Counted from the stretch's first letter, positions 1-9,075 are shown. The stretch: DNA of 64,000 nt from Alloalcanivorax marinus (GCF_016785095.1 NZ_JAEKJB010000009.1:1-64000); one strand, 5' to 3'. A program made the numbers and translations. The notes: generated by a model from the sequence alone, not told the origin.

Positions 1-1
1 T

Positions 2-181
2 ATGGCGGCGGTGGTCGCGAGTCGTCACAACCCGGTGGTGGGTGCGTTTTACGCCCGATTGCGTCAGGCCGGAAAGCCCCCGATGTCTGCCCTCGGCGCC
101 GCCATGCGCAAACTGGTGCGCATCGCCTTCGGCGTACTGAATCGACAAACCCCATTCCAGACCCAACCCCTCGGGGGTTGA
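2..181 (+). CDS. IS110-family transposase, C-terminal fragment (cut by window edge)
   Basis: An open frame enters from the left edge and stops at 179-181. It encodes about 59 residues, including AAVVASRHNPVV, FYARLRQAGK and LGAAMRKLVRI. This is the conserved C-terminal end of IS110/IS116/IS902-type transposases (Transposase_20 domain: N-P-x-x, Y-x-R-L-x-x-x-G-K, A-x-M-R-K-L). These enzymes move circular intermediates using a RuvC-like DEDD catalytic domain, which would lie outside the window. The frame shows no internal stop, so the element may be intact to the left. I cannot see its left end, and IS110 elements usually lack terminal inverted repeats, so I do not call a boundary. Confidence 0.8.
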   Translation: MAAVVASRHNPVVGAFYARLRQAGKPPMSALGAAMRKLVRIAFGVLNRQTPFQTQPLGG

Positions 182-220
182 GTCCGGATAGGAGAGACGG
201 TATCTACGGCTCCAGCGCGG

Positions 221-243
221 CAGGAGCGGCTTCAGCCGAGATT
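221..243. repeat. Single degenerate REP-like palindrome
   Basis: The stretch caggagcggcttcagccg resembles the REP core gtaggagcggcttcagccgcga found elsewhere in the window, but lacks the leading GTAG. It lies between the transposase tail and the end of the first porin gene. Confidence 0.5.
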
Positions 244-254
244 CACCGCAAACC

Positions 255-1322
255 CTAGAACTTGTGCTCCATGCCCACGGAGAACAGGTTGCCGCTGTCA
301 TCGCTGTCGACACCGCCCGGGTAGGTGACGGTGGCGTCCGAGCCGGAAAGCAGCGCGTACACCTTGGTGCCACGGGCCAGCTTGTAGTCGGCGCCCACCA
401 CCAGAATATCGCTCTCGTAGCCGAAGTCGTCGCCGTCCACGCGACCGGCCTGTGCCTTGAGGGTCAGACGCGGCGGCAGGCGCCAGCCGGCGCTGACCAG
501 GTAGGAGGTGCTGTCGGCGCGGTCCAGGCCGGCCTGATCCGGGTCCAGCCGGACACGTTCCACCAGGGCGCCCAGGTCCACCGCGCCCACGGTCACGCCG
601 AGGGCGCCGCGCAGCAACTCCAGGTCGGCGGCCACCGCCGCCGGCGGCGCGGCCGGGTTATCCACTTCCAGATAGCTGCTTTCGTAGGCCACGGCGGCGT
701 ACAGATTGTCCGGATTCCAGGTGGCGGACAGCGCCCAGGTATCCGCCAGGCCGTCCTTTTCCTCGTCGCCCACTTCATCGGCTTCGCCGGGCGCGATCTG
801 GGCGCGCAGCACCAGGTCACCCCAGTTCGGGCTTTTCCAGTTGAGGGTGTCGTCGTTGCGACGCTGACCATAGAAGTAGTGACCCAGGTCGGCGGCGGTG
901 TTGTTGAACTGGTCCACCCGACCCTCGGCCATTTTCACCGGGCTGTCGTAGCGGCCGGCGAACACATCACCGAACGGCGTGCCCAGGCCAACGAAGCTGT
1001 TACGGGTGTTGAAGGTGTCGCCATCGCCGTCCGCGTTGTAGCCGACTTCGAGCTGATAGATGACACTCAGCGGCGTCACGTCCAGAGCCTCGCGGCCACG
1101 GATGCCCAGCCGCGAGGCATTGCTGCCCACGAACCAGCCGTCTTCCAGCGGCGTGTCACCGGCGGCGACGTCGTTGTAGGCTCCCGGCAGCCCACCTTCA
1201 CGATAATCCGACAGGCGGTCCAGGCTGATATTGATACGTCCGTAGAATTCCGGCGCGGCGGCGGCGGACAACGGCAAGCCGATTGCCAGAGCGGAGAGCC
1301 CCAGCCAGGTCACTGATCGCAT
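255..1322 (-). CDS. Outer-membrane porin (Gram-negative porin family), first of a pair
   Basis: Predicted 355-residue beta-barrel porin for passive solute diffusion across the outer membrane. I place the start at MRSVTWLGL, preceded by a purine-rich gggaaggg ribosome site, because it begins a typical Sec signal peptide ending near SAAAA. The mature protein starts PEFYGRINISLDRL, ends in the terminal Phe (MEHKF) required for BAM recognition, and contains acidic turns and alternating beta strands typical of porin_4 proteins. The next gene encodes a related but clearly different porin with the same C-terminal MEHKF. Substrate specificity cannot be read from the sequence. Confidence 0.88.
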   Translation of the reverse strand: MRSVTWLGLSALAIGLPLSAAAAPEFYGRINISLDRLSDYREGGLPGAYNDVAAGDTPLEDGWFVGSNASRLGIRGREALDVTPLSVIYQLEVGYNADGDGDTFNTRNSFVGLGTPFGDVFAGRYDSPVKMAEGRVDQFNNTAADLGHYFYGQRRNDDTLNWKSPNWGDLVLRAQIAPGEADEVGDEEKDGLADTWALSATWNPDNLYAAVAYESSYLEVDNPAAPPAAVAADLELLRGALGVTVGAVDLGALVERVRLDPDQAGLDRADSTSYLVSAGWRLPPRLTLKAQAGRVDGDDFGYESDILVVGADYKLARGTKVYALLSGSDATVTYPGGVDSDDSGNLFSVGMEHKF

Positions 1323-1451
1323 TTCCCTTCCCTCTTTTCGCTGGTTTTCAGGGTGGCCAACTATATGACCGTTACATGACAAAACCAAAGAAGGAAGGGG
1401 TATAAGAACATTCCAGCCCCGCCGACGACGAAATGGCCCGAACGTCCATGC

Positions 1452-1476
1452 AAAAAAAGGCCCGCCAAGGCGGGCC
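1452..1476 (-). terminator. Intrinsic terminator of the second porin gene
   Basis: A perfect 8-bp stem (ggcccgcc at 1459-1466, ggcgggcc at 1469-1476) with a 2-nt loop is followed on the minus strand by seven Ts (1452-1458). It lies 70 bp downstream of the stop of the 1547-2581 porin and so separates the two porin transcripts. Confidence 0.85.
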
Positions 1477-1546
1477 ACGCTGTCACTTGCGTCGAGGAAA
1501 ACACCGGGCGGTGGGCCCGCCCGGTAAAGGTTGCACTTAAAGTGGC

Positions 1547-2581
1547 TTAGAACTTGTGTTCCATGCCCACGCCCAGGGTGCGCTGCTCTTCTTCGTCACC
1601 GGTGGCGCCGTCTTCGTAGGTCAGGTTGTTGAAGTAGGCGTAAACCTTGCTGTTCTTGGCCAGCTTGTAGTCCGCGCCGAAGGCGTACTGGGTGCCTTCA
1701 TTGTCGGTCTGGTCGCCATCAACCATGCCGTATTGAGCTTTCAGTTTGACGCGATCGATCTTGAACGCGCCGCTGACCACATAGCTGGTCTCTTCACCGT
1801 CGCCTTCTGATTCCTCGGCCAGCTGGTACAGAGCACCCAGCTCGAACTGGCTGATGGCCAGGCCGGCGGCCAGTCGGGTTACGTCGATGACCGGGGAAGT
1901 GCCGGTTTCGTCGACGATCAGTTCGTCCTGCATGTCGGTGTCGCGGGACACGGCGGCGTAGAAGGCGTCTTTTTCCAGCACCAGGGAGATGGAGGTGCTG
2001 TCGGCCAGGCCGTTTTCATTCTCGCCGTCGCCGTCGAAGTCATCGCTGTCTTCGTTGGGGATAAAGGCCAGATTCAGGGTAACCATGTCGGCCAGCTTCG
2101 GGGTGCTGTACTGAATGATGTTGGACACCCGGTTCTCGCCGGCGGCGATGTTCTTGATGTCACCGCTCAGGTCGTTGAACTGATCCACGTCCATTTGCGC
2201 GAGCTTGGTGGGGGTGTCGAATTTACCGGCTTTCAGGGTACCGAAAGCGCCTTTGAAACCACCGAAGATGTTGCGCTGGGCGAAGGTCTGGCCGCCTTTG
2301 TCGCCATCGTCCACGCTGATTTCGAATTCAGCCTGATAAATCGCTTTCAGATCGGCCACGTCCAGATCGAAGTCGCCTTTCACGCCGATACGGGAAGCGT
2401 TGCTGTTCAGCTCCCACTCGTCGTCGTTATTCGGCGCGCCGGGACCCGGATCGTAGTCCTGGTTTTCCAGGGAAACGTTGACCTTGCCGTACACTTTCGG
2501 ACCGTCGGCCTGGGCCATCCCCGGCACCATCGGTGCAGCGAGAGCCGCCCCCACAGCGATCGCAAGCAGGTTCTTTTTCAT
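1547..2581 (-). CDS. Outer-membrane porin (Gram-negative porin family), second of a pair
   Basis: Predicted 344-residue porin. The chosen start gives a clean signal peptide (MKKNLLAIAVGAALAAPM...GMAQA) followed by a mature N terminus DGPKVYGKVNVSLENQ. The barrel ends YAFGADYKLAKNSKVY and then MEHKF with terminal Phe. Acidic segments such as DSDDFDGDGENENGL are probably surface loops. The family forms trimeric diffusion channels. The gene has its own intrinsic terminator at 1452-1476, and the 168 bp upstream, before mazG, contain no other gene. Sequence divergence from the neighbouring porin suggests an old duplication with different cargo or regulation. Confidence 0.9.
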   Translation of the reverse strand: MKKNLLAIAVGAALAAPMVPGMAQADGPKVYGKVNVSLENQDYDPGPGAPNNDDEWELNSNASRIGVKGDFDLDVADLKAIYQAEFEISVDDGDKGGQTFAQRNIFGGFKGAFGTLKAGKFDTPTKLAQMDVDQFNDLSGDIKNIAAGENRVSNIIQYSTPKLADMVTLNLAFIPNEDSDDFDGDGENENGLADSTSISLVLEKDAFYAAVSRDTDMQDELIVDETGTSPVIDVTRLAAGLAISQFELGALYQLAEESEGDGEETSYVVSGAFKIDRVKLKAQYGMVDGDQTDNEGTQYAFGADYKLAKNSKVYAYFNNLTYEDGATGDEEEQRTLGVGMEHKF

Positions 2582-2749
2582 CGGAGCATCTCCTTCAATC
2601 AGGCAATATTGAAAAGCAGGGGATGCGCCGGGCCGCGCCCGAAACATCCTGAGTGCTTGGGCGTGGAGTATGGGGAGGCTCGATGACCGAAAAGTTTCTG
2701 TAATGTTAAGATTTTATGGCAGCCCCCGGAGGGGCCGGAGGGACGGACT

Positions 2750-3568
2750 TCAGGAGGTTTTCTTGGCCTCGCGCCAGAGCGCGTCGAGGCCGGCTTCGTC
2801 GTAATCACCGAGGGGCGCCTCGGCGAGGTGCTCGACCCGCCGGAAGCGCCGCTCGAACTTGTCCGACGCCCGGCGCAGAGCCAGGTCCGGATCAAGCTTG
2901 AGGTGCCGCGCCAGATTCACCAGGGTGAAGAACACATCGCCCAGCTCGTCCTCGATGGCGTCCCGGTCGCCCTCTTCCAGGGCCCGGTCCAGTTCCGCCA
3001 GCTCCAGGCCCACCTGGTCACGCACCGGGCCGCGCTGGCGCCAGTCGAAGCCCACCTTGGAGGCTTTCTTCTGCAGCTTATGAGCCCTTTGCAGCGCCGG
3101 CAGCCCCTCGGGCACGCCATCCAGGGCGGAGGCGTGTTCACGTCCCTTGCGGGCCCGCTCCCCGGCTTTGATGACCTCCCAATTGACCTTCACCGCCTCG
3201 GCGTCGACGGCGCCGTCATCGCCAGACACCCCCTGCTCGCCGAACACATGGGGGTGGCGGCGAATCATCTTCTCATTCAGCACCGCCACCACGTCGGTGA
3301 AGTCGAACAATCCCTGTTCCCGGGCCATCTGCGAATGGAACACCACCTGCAGCAGCAGGTCGCCGAGTTCCTCGCGCAGCTCCGGATAGTCCCGGCGGGC
3401 CACCGCCTCGGCCACCTCGAAGGCTTCTTCCACCGTGTAGGGCACCACGGTGTCGAAGGTCTGCTCAAGATCCCAAGGGCAGCCACCGTCCGGATCGCGC
3501 AAGCGCGCCATGATGGCGAGCAGTTCGGCAATGGCGGTTTCGGAGGAAGGTCGGGAGTGATCGGACAT
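2750..3568 (-). CDS. mazG: Nucleoside triphosphate pyrophosphohydrolase MazG
   Basis: A 272-residue two-domain MazG, which hydrolyses NTPs to NMP and pyrophosphate and is linked to housecleaning and to lowering ppGpp effects. The first domain carries the metal-binding motifs EEAFEVAEAV and EELGDLLLQVVFHS. The second domain has EDELGDVFFTLVNLARHL. The N terminus LLAIMARLRDPDGGCPWD is highly characteristic of full-length MazG. The gene lies downstream of relA in the same direction, as in E. coli and Pseudomonas, with a REP pair in the gap. That arrangement supports a link to the stringent response. Confidence 0.95.
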   Translation of the reverse strand: MSDHSRPSSETAIAELLAIMARLRDPDGGCPWDLEQTFDTVVPYTVEEAFEVAEAVARRDYPELREELGDLLLQVVFHSQMAREQGLFDFTDVVAVLNEKMIRRHPHVFGEQGVSGDDGAVDAEAVKVNWEVIKAGERARKGREHASALDGVPEGLPALQRAHKLQKKASKVGFDWRQRGPVRDQVGLELAELDRALEEGDRDAIEDELGDVFFTLVNLARHLKLDPDLALRRASDKFERRFRRVEHLAEAPLGDYDEAGLDALWREAKKTS

Positions 3569-3630
3569 GGGAACGCTCCGGGTAAAAAGACGATTCAGGA
3601 TACAGGGGCGACTTTCCGTGGCGGCGATTT

Positions 3631-3687
3631 GTAGGAGCGACGTCAGTCGCGATTATCCGCGCTGGTCGCGACTGAAGTCGCTCCTAC
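3631..3687. repeat. Inverted pair of REP palindromes between relA and mazG
   Basis: One REP copy (3631-3652, gtaggagcgacgtcagtcgc) faces a second copy in the opposite orientation (3666-3687). Both have GTAG at the outer end, the arrangement typical of REP doublets (BIME/REPIN). It may stabilise or attenuate the relA transcript before mazG. Confidence 0.8.
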
Positions 3688-3696
3688 AAGTCACGC

Positions 3697-5934
3697 CTAC
3701 TTCTTGTAGCGGCGCACTTCGAGAACACCCTTGAGCTGGTCCATCTTGGCCAGCACCTTGCCCAGCCCTCCCAGGGAGGCGATCTCCAGGGTCAGCAGCA
3801 TGGTGGCGGTGTTGTCCTCGGTGTGCGACTGGGTGTGCACGGCGGTGACATTGACCTTCTCGTTGGCGAGCACCGCGATCACGTCACGCAGCAGGCCCTG
3901 ACGGTCCCACGCACGCAGGAAGATATCCACCGGGTAAAGGATGCGGTCCGCCTCGCCCCAGCTCACCTCGATCACCCGGTTCGGGTCCTCGCCCTGCATC
4001 GCCAGCAGGTTATGGCAGTCGGCGCGATGCACGGTGACACCGCGCCCCTGGGTGATGAACCCCATCACCGGGTCGCCGGGCACCGGCTTGCAGCAAGCCG
4101 CCATGTGGGTGAGCAGGTTGCCCACCCCCTGGATGGTGACGTCGCCGGATTCCGAGGCCTTGGAGCGCGCCGGCACGAATTCCAGCTGCTGCTGCGGGTC
4201 CTCGGGCATCAGCGCCTGAGCCTGGTTGACCACGTGGCCGGGGCGCAGATCGCCGGCGCCCAGGGCCGCCAGCACGTCGTTGCCGGCCTTCAGATTGAGC
4301 TGCGGGGCGAGCAGATCCAGATCGATGCGATCCAGGGCCAGGCGCGACATTTCCCGCTCCAGGATGGCGCGCCCCTGGGCGATGTGCACTTCCCGGTCCT
4401 GGCGTTTGAACCATTGCTGGATGCGCGCCCGCGCCGAGGAAGTGGCCACGTAATTCAGCGACGGCGTCAGCCAGTCGCGGCTCGGGCCACCTTCCTTGGC
4501 GGTGAGAATTTCCACCTGCTCACCGGTTTGCAGGTTGTAGTTAAGCGGCACGATCTGGCCGTTCACCTTGGCGCCCCGGCAGCGATGCCCCACCTCGGTG
4601 TGAATGTGGTAGGCGAAATCCACCGGCGTGGCGCCGGCTTCCAGATCCACCACGTGCCCGTCCGGGGTGAACACGTAAACCCTGTCGCTGACCAGCCCGT
4701 GCTTGAGCTCATCGATCATGGTGGTGGCGTTGTCGCCCAGTTCCTCGTGCCACTCCAGCACCTGGCGCAGCCAGGCGATGCGCTGCTCGTAGGACTGGGT
4801 GCGCCGGCCCGCCTTGCTGCCTTCCTTGTAGCGCCAGTGGGCGCACACGCCCAGCTCCGCCTCTTCGTGCATATCGAAGGTACGGATCTGCACTTCCAGC
4901 ATTTTGCGGCCCGGGCCCACCACCGCGGTGTGCAGGCTCTGGTAGCCGTTTTCCTTGGGGCTGGCGATGTAGTCGTCGAATTCCTTGGGCACGTGTTTCC
5001 ACAGGGAGTGGACGATGCCCAGGGCGGCATAGCAGTCGCGCATTTCGCGCACCAGCACGCGCACCGCGCGCACGTCGTAGACCTCGCCGAAATCCAGGTG
5101 CTTCTTCTGCATCTTCCGCCAGATGCTGTAGATGTGCTTGGCGCGGCCGTACACCTGGGCGCCCTTGATGCCATTGCGCTCCAGGTGGCCGCGCAGGCTG
5201 GAGATCACCTCGTCGATGTAGTGCTCGCGATCAAGCCGCTTCTCGTCAAGCAGCCGGGCCACCTTCTTGTAGGCACCGGGCTGCAGGTAACGGAACGACA
5301 GGTCCTCCAGCTCCCACTTGAGCTGACCGACGCCCAGGCGGTGAGCCAGAGGCGCGTAGATGTCGAAGACCTCCCGGGCCACCTTCTGCTGGCGTTCCGG
5401 ATCGGACTCCTTCACCGCGCGGATGATCACGGTCCGCTCGGCCAGCTTGACCAGGGCCACGCGCACATCGTCGACCATGGCCAGCAGCATCTTGCGGATG
5501 TTATCAAGCTGCCCATCCTGCTGGCCGAGCACCGCCTTGCGGGTGGGGTTCAGGGAGGTGCTGATGGCGGCCATGCGCAGCACGCCCTCGATCAGCGTGG
5601 CCAGCGGCGCGCCGAATTCCTTCTCCACTTCCAGCAGGGAGAGCTGGCCCTCGCGGACCGCCCGGTACAGCACCGCCGCGGGTAGGGCCTCGGCGTCGGC
5701 GCCCAGGTCAGCGAGCACGTCCGCCATCTCCAGGCCAATGGCCAGGCAACCCTTGCCATAGGGCCAGTGGCCGCCGGCGGCCTCGCCGGCGCGTTCGCAT
5801 TGTTCCGCCCGGGCGCAAGCGCGCTCCAGGGTGTCCCGGTCACGGACCGGGACACGGGCGGTAAGTTGTTCCAGCCATGCGCGCCAGTCCCGGGCTTCGA
5901 CCTCGTCGGGCTGTTGCCGGCGTACGGTTACCAT
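3697..5934 (-). CDS. relA: (p)ppGpp synthetase RelA (GTP pyrophosphokinase)
   Basis: A 745-residue RelA, which makes (p)ppGpp on stalled ribosomes during amino-acid starvation. Domain order is a degenerate HD region (about 30-190), the synthetase domain (IYSIWRKMQKKHLDFGEVYD and NGYQSLHTAVVGPG), a TGS domain (DRVYVFTPDGHVVDLEAGA), a Cys-containing region (MAACCKPVPGDPV) and a C-terminal ACT domain. The HDxxED hydrolase motif of SpoT/Rel is absent (LYRAVREG in that position), so this should be the monofunctional synthetase. I start at MVTVRRQQPDEVE, preceded by an AGGA-type site. An in-frame extension upstream would run into rlmD. It follows rlmD by 19 bp. Confidence 0.96.
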   Translation of the reverse strand: MVTVRRQQPDEVEARDWRAWLEQLTARVPVRDRDTLERACARAEQCERAGEAAGGHWPYGKGCLAIGLEMADVLADLGADAEALPAAVLYRAVREGQLSLLEVEKEFGAPLATLIEGVLRMAAISTSLNPTRKAVLGQQDGQLDNIRKMLLAMVDDVRVALVKLAERTVIIRAVKESDPERQQKVAREVFDIYAPLAHRLGVGQLKWELEDLSFRYLQPGAYKKVARLLDEKRLDREHYIDEVISSLRGHLERNGIKGAQVYGRAKHIYSIWRKMQKKHLDFGEVYDVRAVRVLVREMRDCYAALGIVHSLWKHVPKEFDDYIASPKENGYQSLHTAVVGPGRKMLEVQIRTFDMHEEAELGVCAHWRYKEGSKAGRRTQSYEQRIAWLRQVLEWHEELGDNATTMIDELKHGLVSDRVYVFTPDGHVVDLEAGATPVDFAYHIHTEVGHRCRGAKVNGQIVPLNYNLQTGEQVEILTAKEGGPSRDWLTPSLNYVATSSARARIQQWFKRQDREVHIAQGRAILEREMSRLALDRIDLDLLAPQLNLKAGNDVLAALGAGDLRPGHVVNQAQALMPEDPQQQLEFVPARSKASESGDVTIQGVGNLLTHMAACCKPVPGDPVMGFITQGRGVTVHRADCHNLLAMQGEDPNRVIEVSWGEADRILYPVDIFLRAWDRQGLLRDVIAVLANEKVNVTAVHTQSHTEDNTATMLLTLEIASLGGLGKVLAKMDQLKGVLEVRRYKK

Positions 5935-5953
5935 TGCAATTCCTGTCCTTTCG

Positions 5954-7300
5954 CTAGCGTCGGTCGAACACGGCGATCGACTCGACGTGGGCGGTGTGCG
6001 GGAACATATCCATGACACCCGCCGCTTTCAGACGGTAGCCCCGCGCCACCAGTTCCCCGGCATCCCGGGCCAGGGTGGCCGGATTGCAGGAGACATACAC
6101 CAGGCGATCCGCACCGAAATGGGGCATTCGCCGCACCATTTCAAGTGCACCACTGCGGGGCGGGTCCAGAAGCACCCTGTGGTAGGCCTGTCGGGCCCAG
6201 GGTTGCCCGTCCGGCTCGCGGCTCAGGTCCCAGGCGTGGAATTCCAGGTTTTCCAGGCCATTGCGGCGCGCATTCTCGTAACCACGCTCCACCATGGCCT
6301 CGCTGCCTTCCACGCCCACCACCCGGCCCGCGCGGCGCGCCGCCGGAATGGTGAAGTTGCCGAGACCGCAGAACAGATCAAGCACCTGATGATGCGCCTC
6401 GACCTCCAGCAAATCCAATGCCAAGGGAACCATGCGGCGGTTGATCTCCGCATTGACCTGGGTGAAATCGGTGGGATGAAAAGCCAGTTCGGCGCCTTCC
6501 GTATCCGGCCCGTGGGGCCCGTGGCGGTAGTAAAGCCGCTCCTCGCCCTGCTCCGGCCAGACCCGGTGCACGGTACTTTCGTTGCCGGGCTGCAGGTAAA
6601 GCTGCAGATCCCGTTCGCGGCAGAAACGGACCAGCTTTTCCAGATCGCCGGCGGGCAGCGGGTCCAGGTGCCGGAACATCAGCGCGATGGCGTCGTCGCC
6701 CCGGGCCACCTCGATCTGCGGAATACGGCGGCGGCTTTCCAGGCTGTCCATGAGCGCGCGCAGGTCGTCCAGCCGGTGGCCCACTTCCGGGATCAGCACC
6801 TCGCAGCGGTGCAGGTCGGCGAGGAAGCTGTTGCGCTTCTCGCGGAAGCCCACCAGGGTTTCCCCCCGCGCCTCGATGAACTTGGCGCCCAGCCGCGCCT
6901 TGCCCCGGTAGCCGGTGACCGGCCCGGTGAGCGGCGCCAGCCAGCGATCGGGTTGCAGGCCACCGAAATGCGCCAGTTGCTCGGCCAGCACCGCCTCCTT
7001 GCGCTGAATCTGGCTGGCCGGCGCCACGTGCTGCAGGCTGCAGCCGCCGCAGATCAGAGCATGGGCGCAGGGCGGCTCGACCCGGTCCGGGGAGGCCTCC
7101 AGAATGTCCACCGCCCGCCCCTCGTCGAATTTGCGGCGCATGTAGGTGTACTGGAAGAACACCTGCTCGCCGGGCAGGGCGTTGTCGATGAAGGTGGTCT
7201 TGCCGTCCAGCCGGGCAATGCCACGGCCGTCGTGGCTGAGGCTCTCGATGGTGGCGGCCACCGGCATTTCAGGCAGTTTTTTCTTGCGACGTCGGGCCAT
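5954..7300 (-). CDS. rlmD: 23S rRNA (uracil-1939-C5)-methyltransferase RlmD
   Basis: A 448-residue SAM-dependent RNA m5U methyltransferase (formerly RumA). The order is a basic N terminus (MARRRKKK), a TRAM RNA-binding domain (about 10-70), [4Fe-4S] cysteines (C78, C84 and C87 in CAHALICGGCS, with a fourth further on), a SAM site (VLDLFCGLGNFTIPAA), LDPPRSGA, and the catalytic cysteine in VYVSCNPATLARD. The DLFCGLGNF and Fe-S features favour RlmD over RlmC. The start at MARRR avoids an upstream in-frame stretch with no family resemblance. The rlmD-relA-mazG order matches E. coli and Pseudomonas. Confidence 0.93.
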   Translation of the reverse strand: MARRRKKKLPEMPVAATIESLSHDGRGIARLDGKTTFIDNALPGEQVFFQYTYMRRKFDEGRAVDILEASPDRVEPPCAHALICGGCSLQHVAPASQIQRKEAVLAEQLAHFGGLQPDRWLAPLTGPVTGYRGKARLGAKFIEARGETLVGFREKRNSFLADLHRCEVLIPEVGHRLDDLRALMDSLESRRRIPQIEVARGDDAIALMFRHLDPLPAGDLEKLVRFCRERDLQLYLQPGNESTVHRVWPEQGEERLYYRHGPHGPDTEGAELAFHPTDFTQVNAEINRRMVPLALDLLEVEAHHQVLDLFCGLGNFTIPAARRAGRVVGVEGSEAMVERGYENARRNGLENLEFHAWDLSREPDGQPWARQAYHRVLLDPPRSGALEMVRRMPHFGADRLVYVSCNPATLARDAGELVARGYRLKAAGVMDMFPHTAHVESIAVFDRR

Positions 7301-7390
7301 GGAATCTCGATGCTCGCGGGTAGGCGCCGCCGGCACGGGGCGGCGTGTTGGCAATTCGGGGGCGGATTGTACTGGCTTGGGCGGCCGCCG

Positions 7391-8176
7391 TCAGACTTCG
7401 GCGGCGCCCTTTTGCCAGGCTTCCAGGAAGGCCAGGAAGTGGGGATGCCCTTCCTGTTGCAAATAATCGCGCAGCAGGTCCAGCTCGGCCTGGTAGCCGG
7501 TGGCGTCGATCTCACCGCGCATAAGCTGAAAGCGCAGGAACACCAGCCAGGTGTTGAGCACATCGGTTTCGCAGTAGTCGCGGATGCCCTTGAGGTCACC
7601 GTCCTGGAAGGCGTCGAACACCTTGGCGCCGCTCATGCCCATCTTGCCGGGGAAACCCAGCAGGGTGGCGATCTGGTCCAGGGGCGCGTTGGCGCGGTTA
7701 TTGAACATGGCCAGCTGCTCCATCAGGTCCAGGTGGCGCTGATGGAAACGGCTGATGTAGTTATTGAAACGGAAGCTGGTGTCCTCGCTGCCGGTCTCCC
7801 AGAAGCGGCGCGCCACCACGCCATGCTGGAGCGCCCGGTAGTTGAGCACTGGCAAGTCGAAGCCGCCACCGTTCCAGCTCACGATCTGCGGGGTGAAGCG
7901 CTCGATACCGTCGTAGAAACGCTCGATCAGTTCCTTCTCGCCGGCGTCCAGGTCGCCCAGGGACCACACCTTGATACCCTGGGCGGAGCGCAGCACCACG
8001 GAGATCGCCACCACCCGGTGCAGGTGCAGGCGCAGGAACTCGGAGCCGTTCTCCTGACGGCGCAGGTTGAACAGCGCGCTGGCGGTGTCCTTGTCGTTCA
8101 GGCCATGGAGGTCGTAGAGACGGCGCCCGCCGTCCAGGTCCGGAATGGTCTCGATGTCGAACACCAGGACGTTCAT
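7391..8176 (-). CDS. PolB-like 3'-5' exonuclease (DEDDy family)
   Basis: A 261-residue stand-alone exonuclease resembling the DNA_pol_B_exo2 family. DEDDy motifs are visible: Exo I VFDIETIPDLDG (D7 and E9 near the N terminus), Exo II in IVSWNGGGFDLPVLN, and Exo III DYCETDVLNTWLV (Y-x3-D). The family is predicted to degrade nucleic acids from the 3' end in a metal-dependent manner; its physiological substrate is not established. The start codon overlaps the cysM stop by 4 nt (ATGA), so the two are translationally coupled. A cysM neighbour is also found in other gammaproteobacteria. Confidence 0.85.
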   Translation of the reverse strand: MNVLVFDIETIPDLDGGRRLYDLHGLNDKDTASALFNLRRQENGSEFLRLHLHRVVAISVVLRSAQGIKVWSLGDLDAGEKELIERFYDGIERFTPQIVSWNGGGFDLPVLNYRALQHGVVARRFWETGSEDTSFRFNNYISRFHQRHLDLMEQLAMFNNRANAPLDQIATLLGFPGKMGMSGAKVFDAFQDGDLKGIRDYCETDVLNTWLVFLRFQLMRGEIDATGYQAELDLLRDYLQQEGHPHFLAFLEAWQKGAAEV

Positions 8177-9075
8177 GGGCCGCCCTCCGCGTTGAACACG
8201 CCGGTGGACAGGTAGCGATCGCCCCGGTCGCAGACAATGGCCACGATCACCGCGTTTTCCAGCTCCTCGGAAAGCTGCAGGGCGCCGGCCACGGCACCGC
8301 CGGAGGAGACGCCACAGAAGATGCCCTCTTCCCGGGCCAGGCGGCGCATGGTGTGTTCGGCCAGTTCCTGGCCCATGTCGATGACCCGGTCGACCCGGGA
8401 TTCGTCGAAGATGCTGGGCAGGTACTCCTTGGGCCAGCGGCGGATGCCCGGGATCGAGGCGCCGTCGGTGGGCTGCAGACCGACGATCCGGACCTCCGGG
8501 TTCTGTTCCTTGAAGTAAAGGCTGCAGCCCATGATGGTGCCGGTGGTGCCCATGGAACTGACGAAGTGGGTCATAGCGCCACCGGTCTCCGCCCAGATCT
8601 CCGGGGCGGTACTCTCATAGTGAGCCATGGGGTTGTCCGGGTTGGCGAACTGGTCGAGCACCTTGCCCTCGCCCCGGGCCTGCATGGCCTGGGCCAGATC
8701 CCGGGCGCCTTCCATGCCCTCCTCCTTGGTCACCGAAATCAATTCGGCGCCGTAGGCGGCCATGGCATCGCGGCGCTCCTGGCTCTGGTTGGCGGGCATG
8801 ATCAGTTTCATCCGGTAGCCGCGCATCGCCGCCGCCATGGCCAGGGCGATGCCGGTGTTACCACTGGTCGCCTCGATCAGCGTGTCGCCGGGCTTGATCT
8901 CACCGCGCGCCTCGGCCTTGGTGATCATGTTGAGGGCCGGACGGTCCTTCACGGAGCCGGCCGGATTATTGCCTTCCAGCTTCACCAGAATGGTGTTGGT
9001 CGTGTTCCCCGGCAGGCGCTGCAGACGCACCAGAGGCGTGCCGCCCACCGTGGATTCAATGGTCTTGTAGGTCAT
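8173..9075 (-). CDS. cysM: Cysteine synthase B (O-acetylserine sulfhydrylase, CysM)
   Basis: A 300-residue fold-type II PLP enzyme that makes cysteine from O-acetylserine and sulfide or thiosulfate. The PLP lysine is K43 in EGNNPAGSVKDRPALNM, and the phosphate-binding loop is EATSGNTGIA. NNPAGSVKDRPA, rather than the NPxxSVKxR pattern of CysK, together with the short C terminus, supports CysM. I start at MTYKTIES; six further in-frame residues upstream look like leader. It is divergent from barA with 110 bp between starts, as the corresponding genes are in Pseudomonas. Confidence 0.93.
   Translation of the reverse strand: MTYKTIESTVGGTPLVRLQRLPGNTTNTILVKLEGNNPAGSVKDRPALNMITKAEARGEIKPGDTLIEATSGNTGIALAMAAAMRGYRMKLIMPANQSQERRDAMAAYGAELISVTKEEGMEGARDLAQAMQARGEGKVLDQFANPDNPMAHYESTAPEIWAETGGAMTHFVSSMGTTGTIMGCSLYFKEQNPEVRIVGLQPTDGASIPGIRRWPKEYLPSIFDESRVDRVIDMGQELAEHTMRRLAREEGIFCGVSSGGAVAGALQLSEELENAVIVAIVCDRGDRYLSTGVFNAEGGP

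Noticed and set aside
3697-5934. Bifunctional SpoT/Rel
   Set aside because: The HDxxED hydrolase motif is missing, the operon context is that of relA, and no rpoZ neighbour is present.
5831-8215. Long plus-strand open frame over rlmD and the exonuclease
   Set aside because: It is antisense to two genes with clear catalytic motifs and crosses their boundary.
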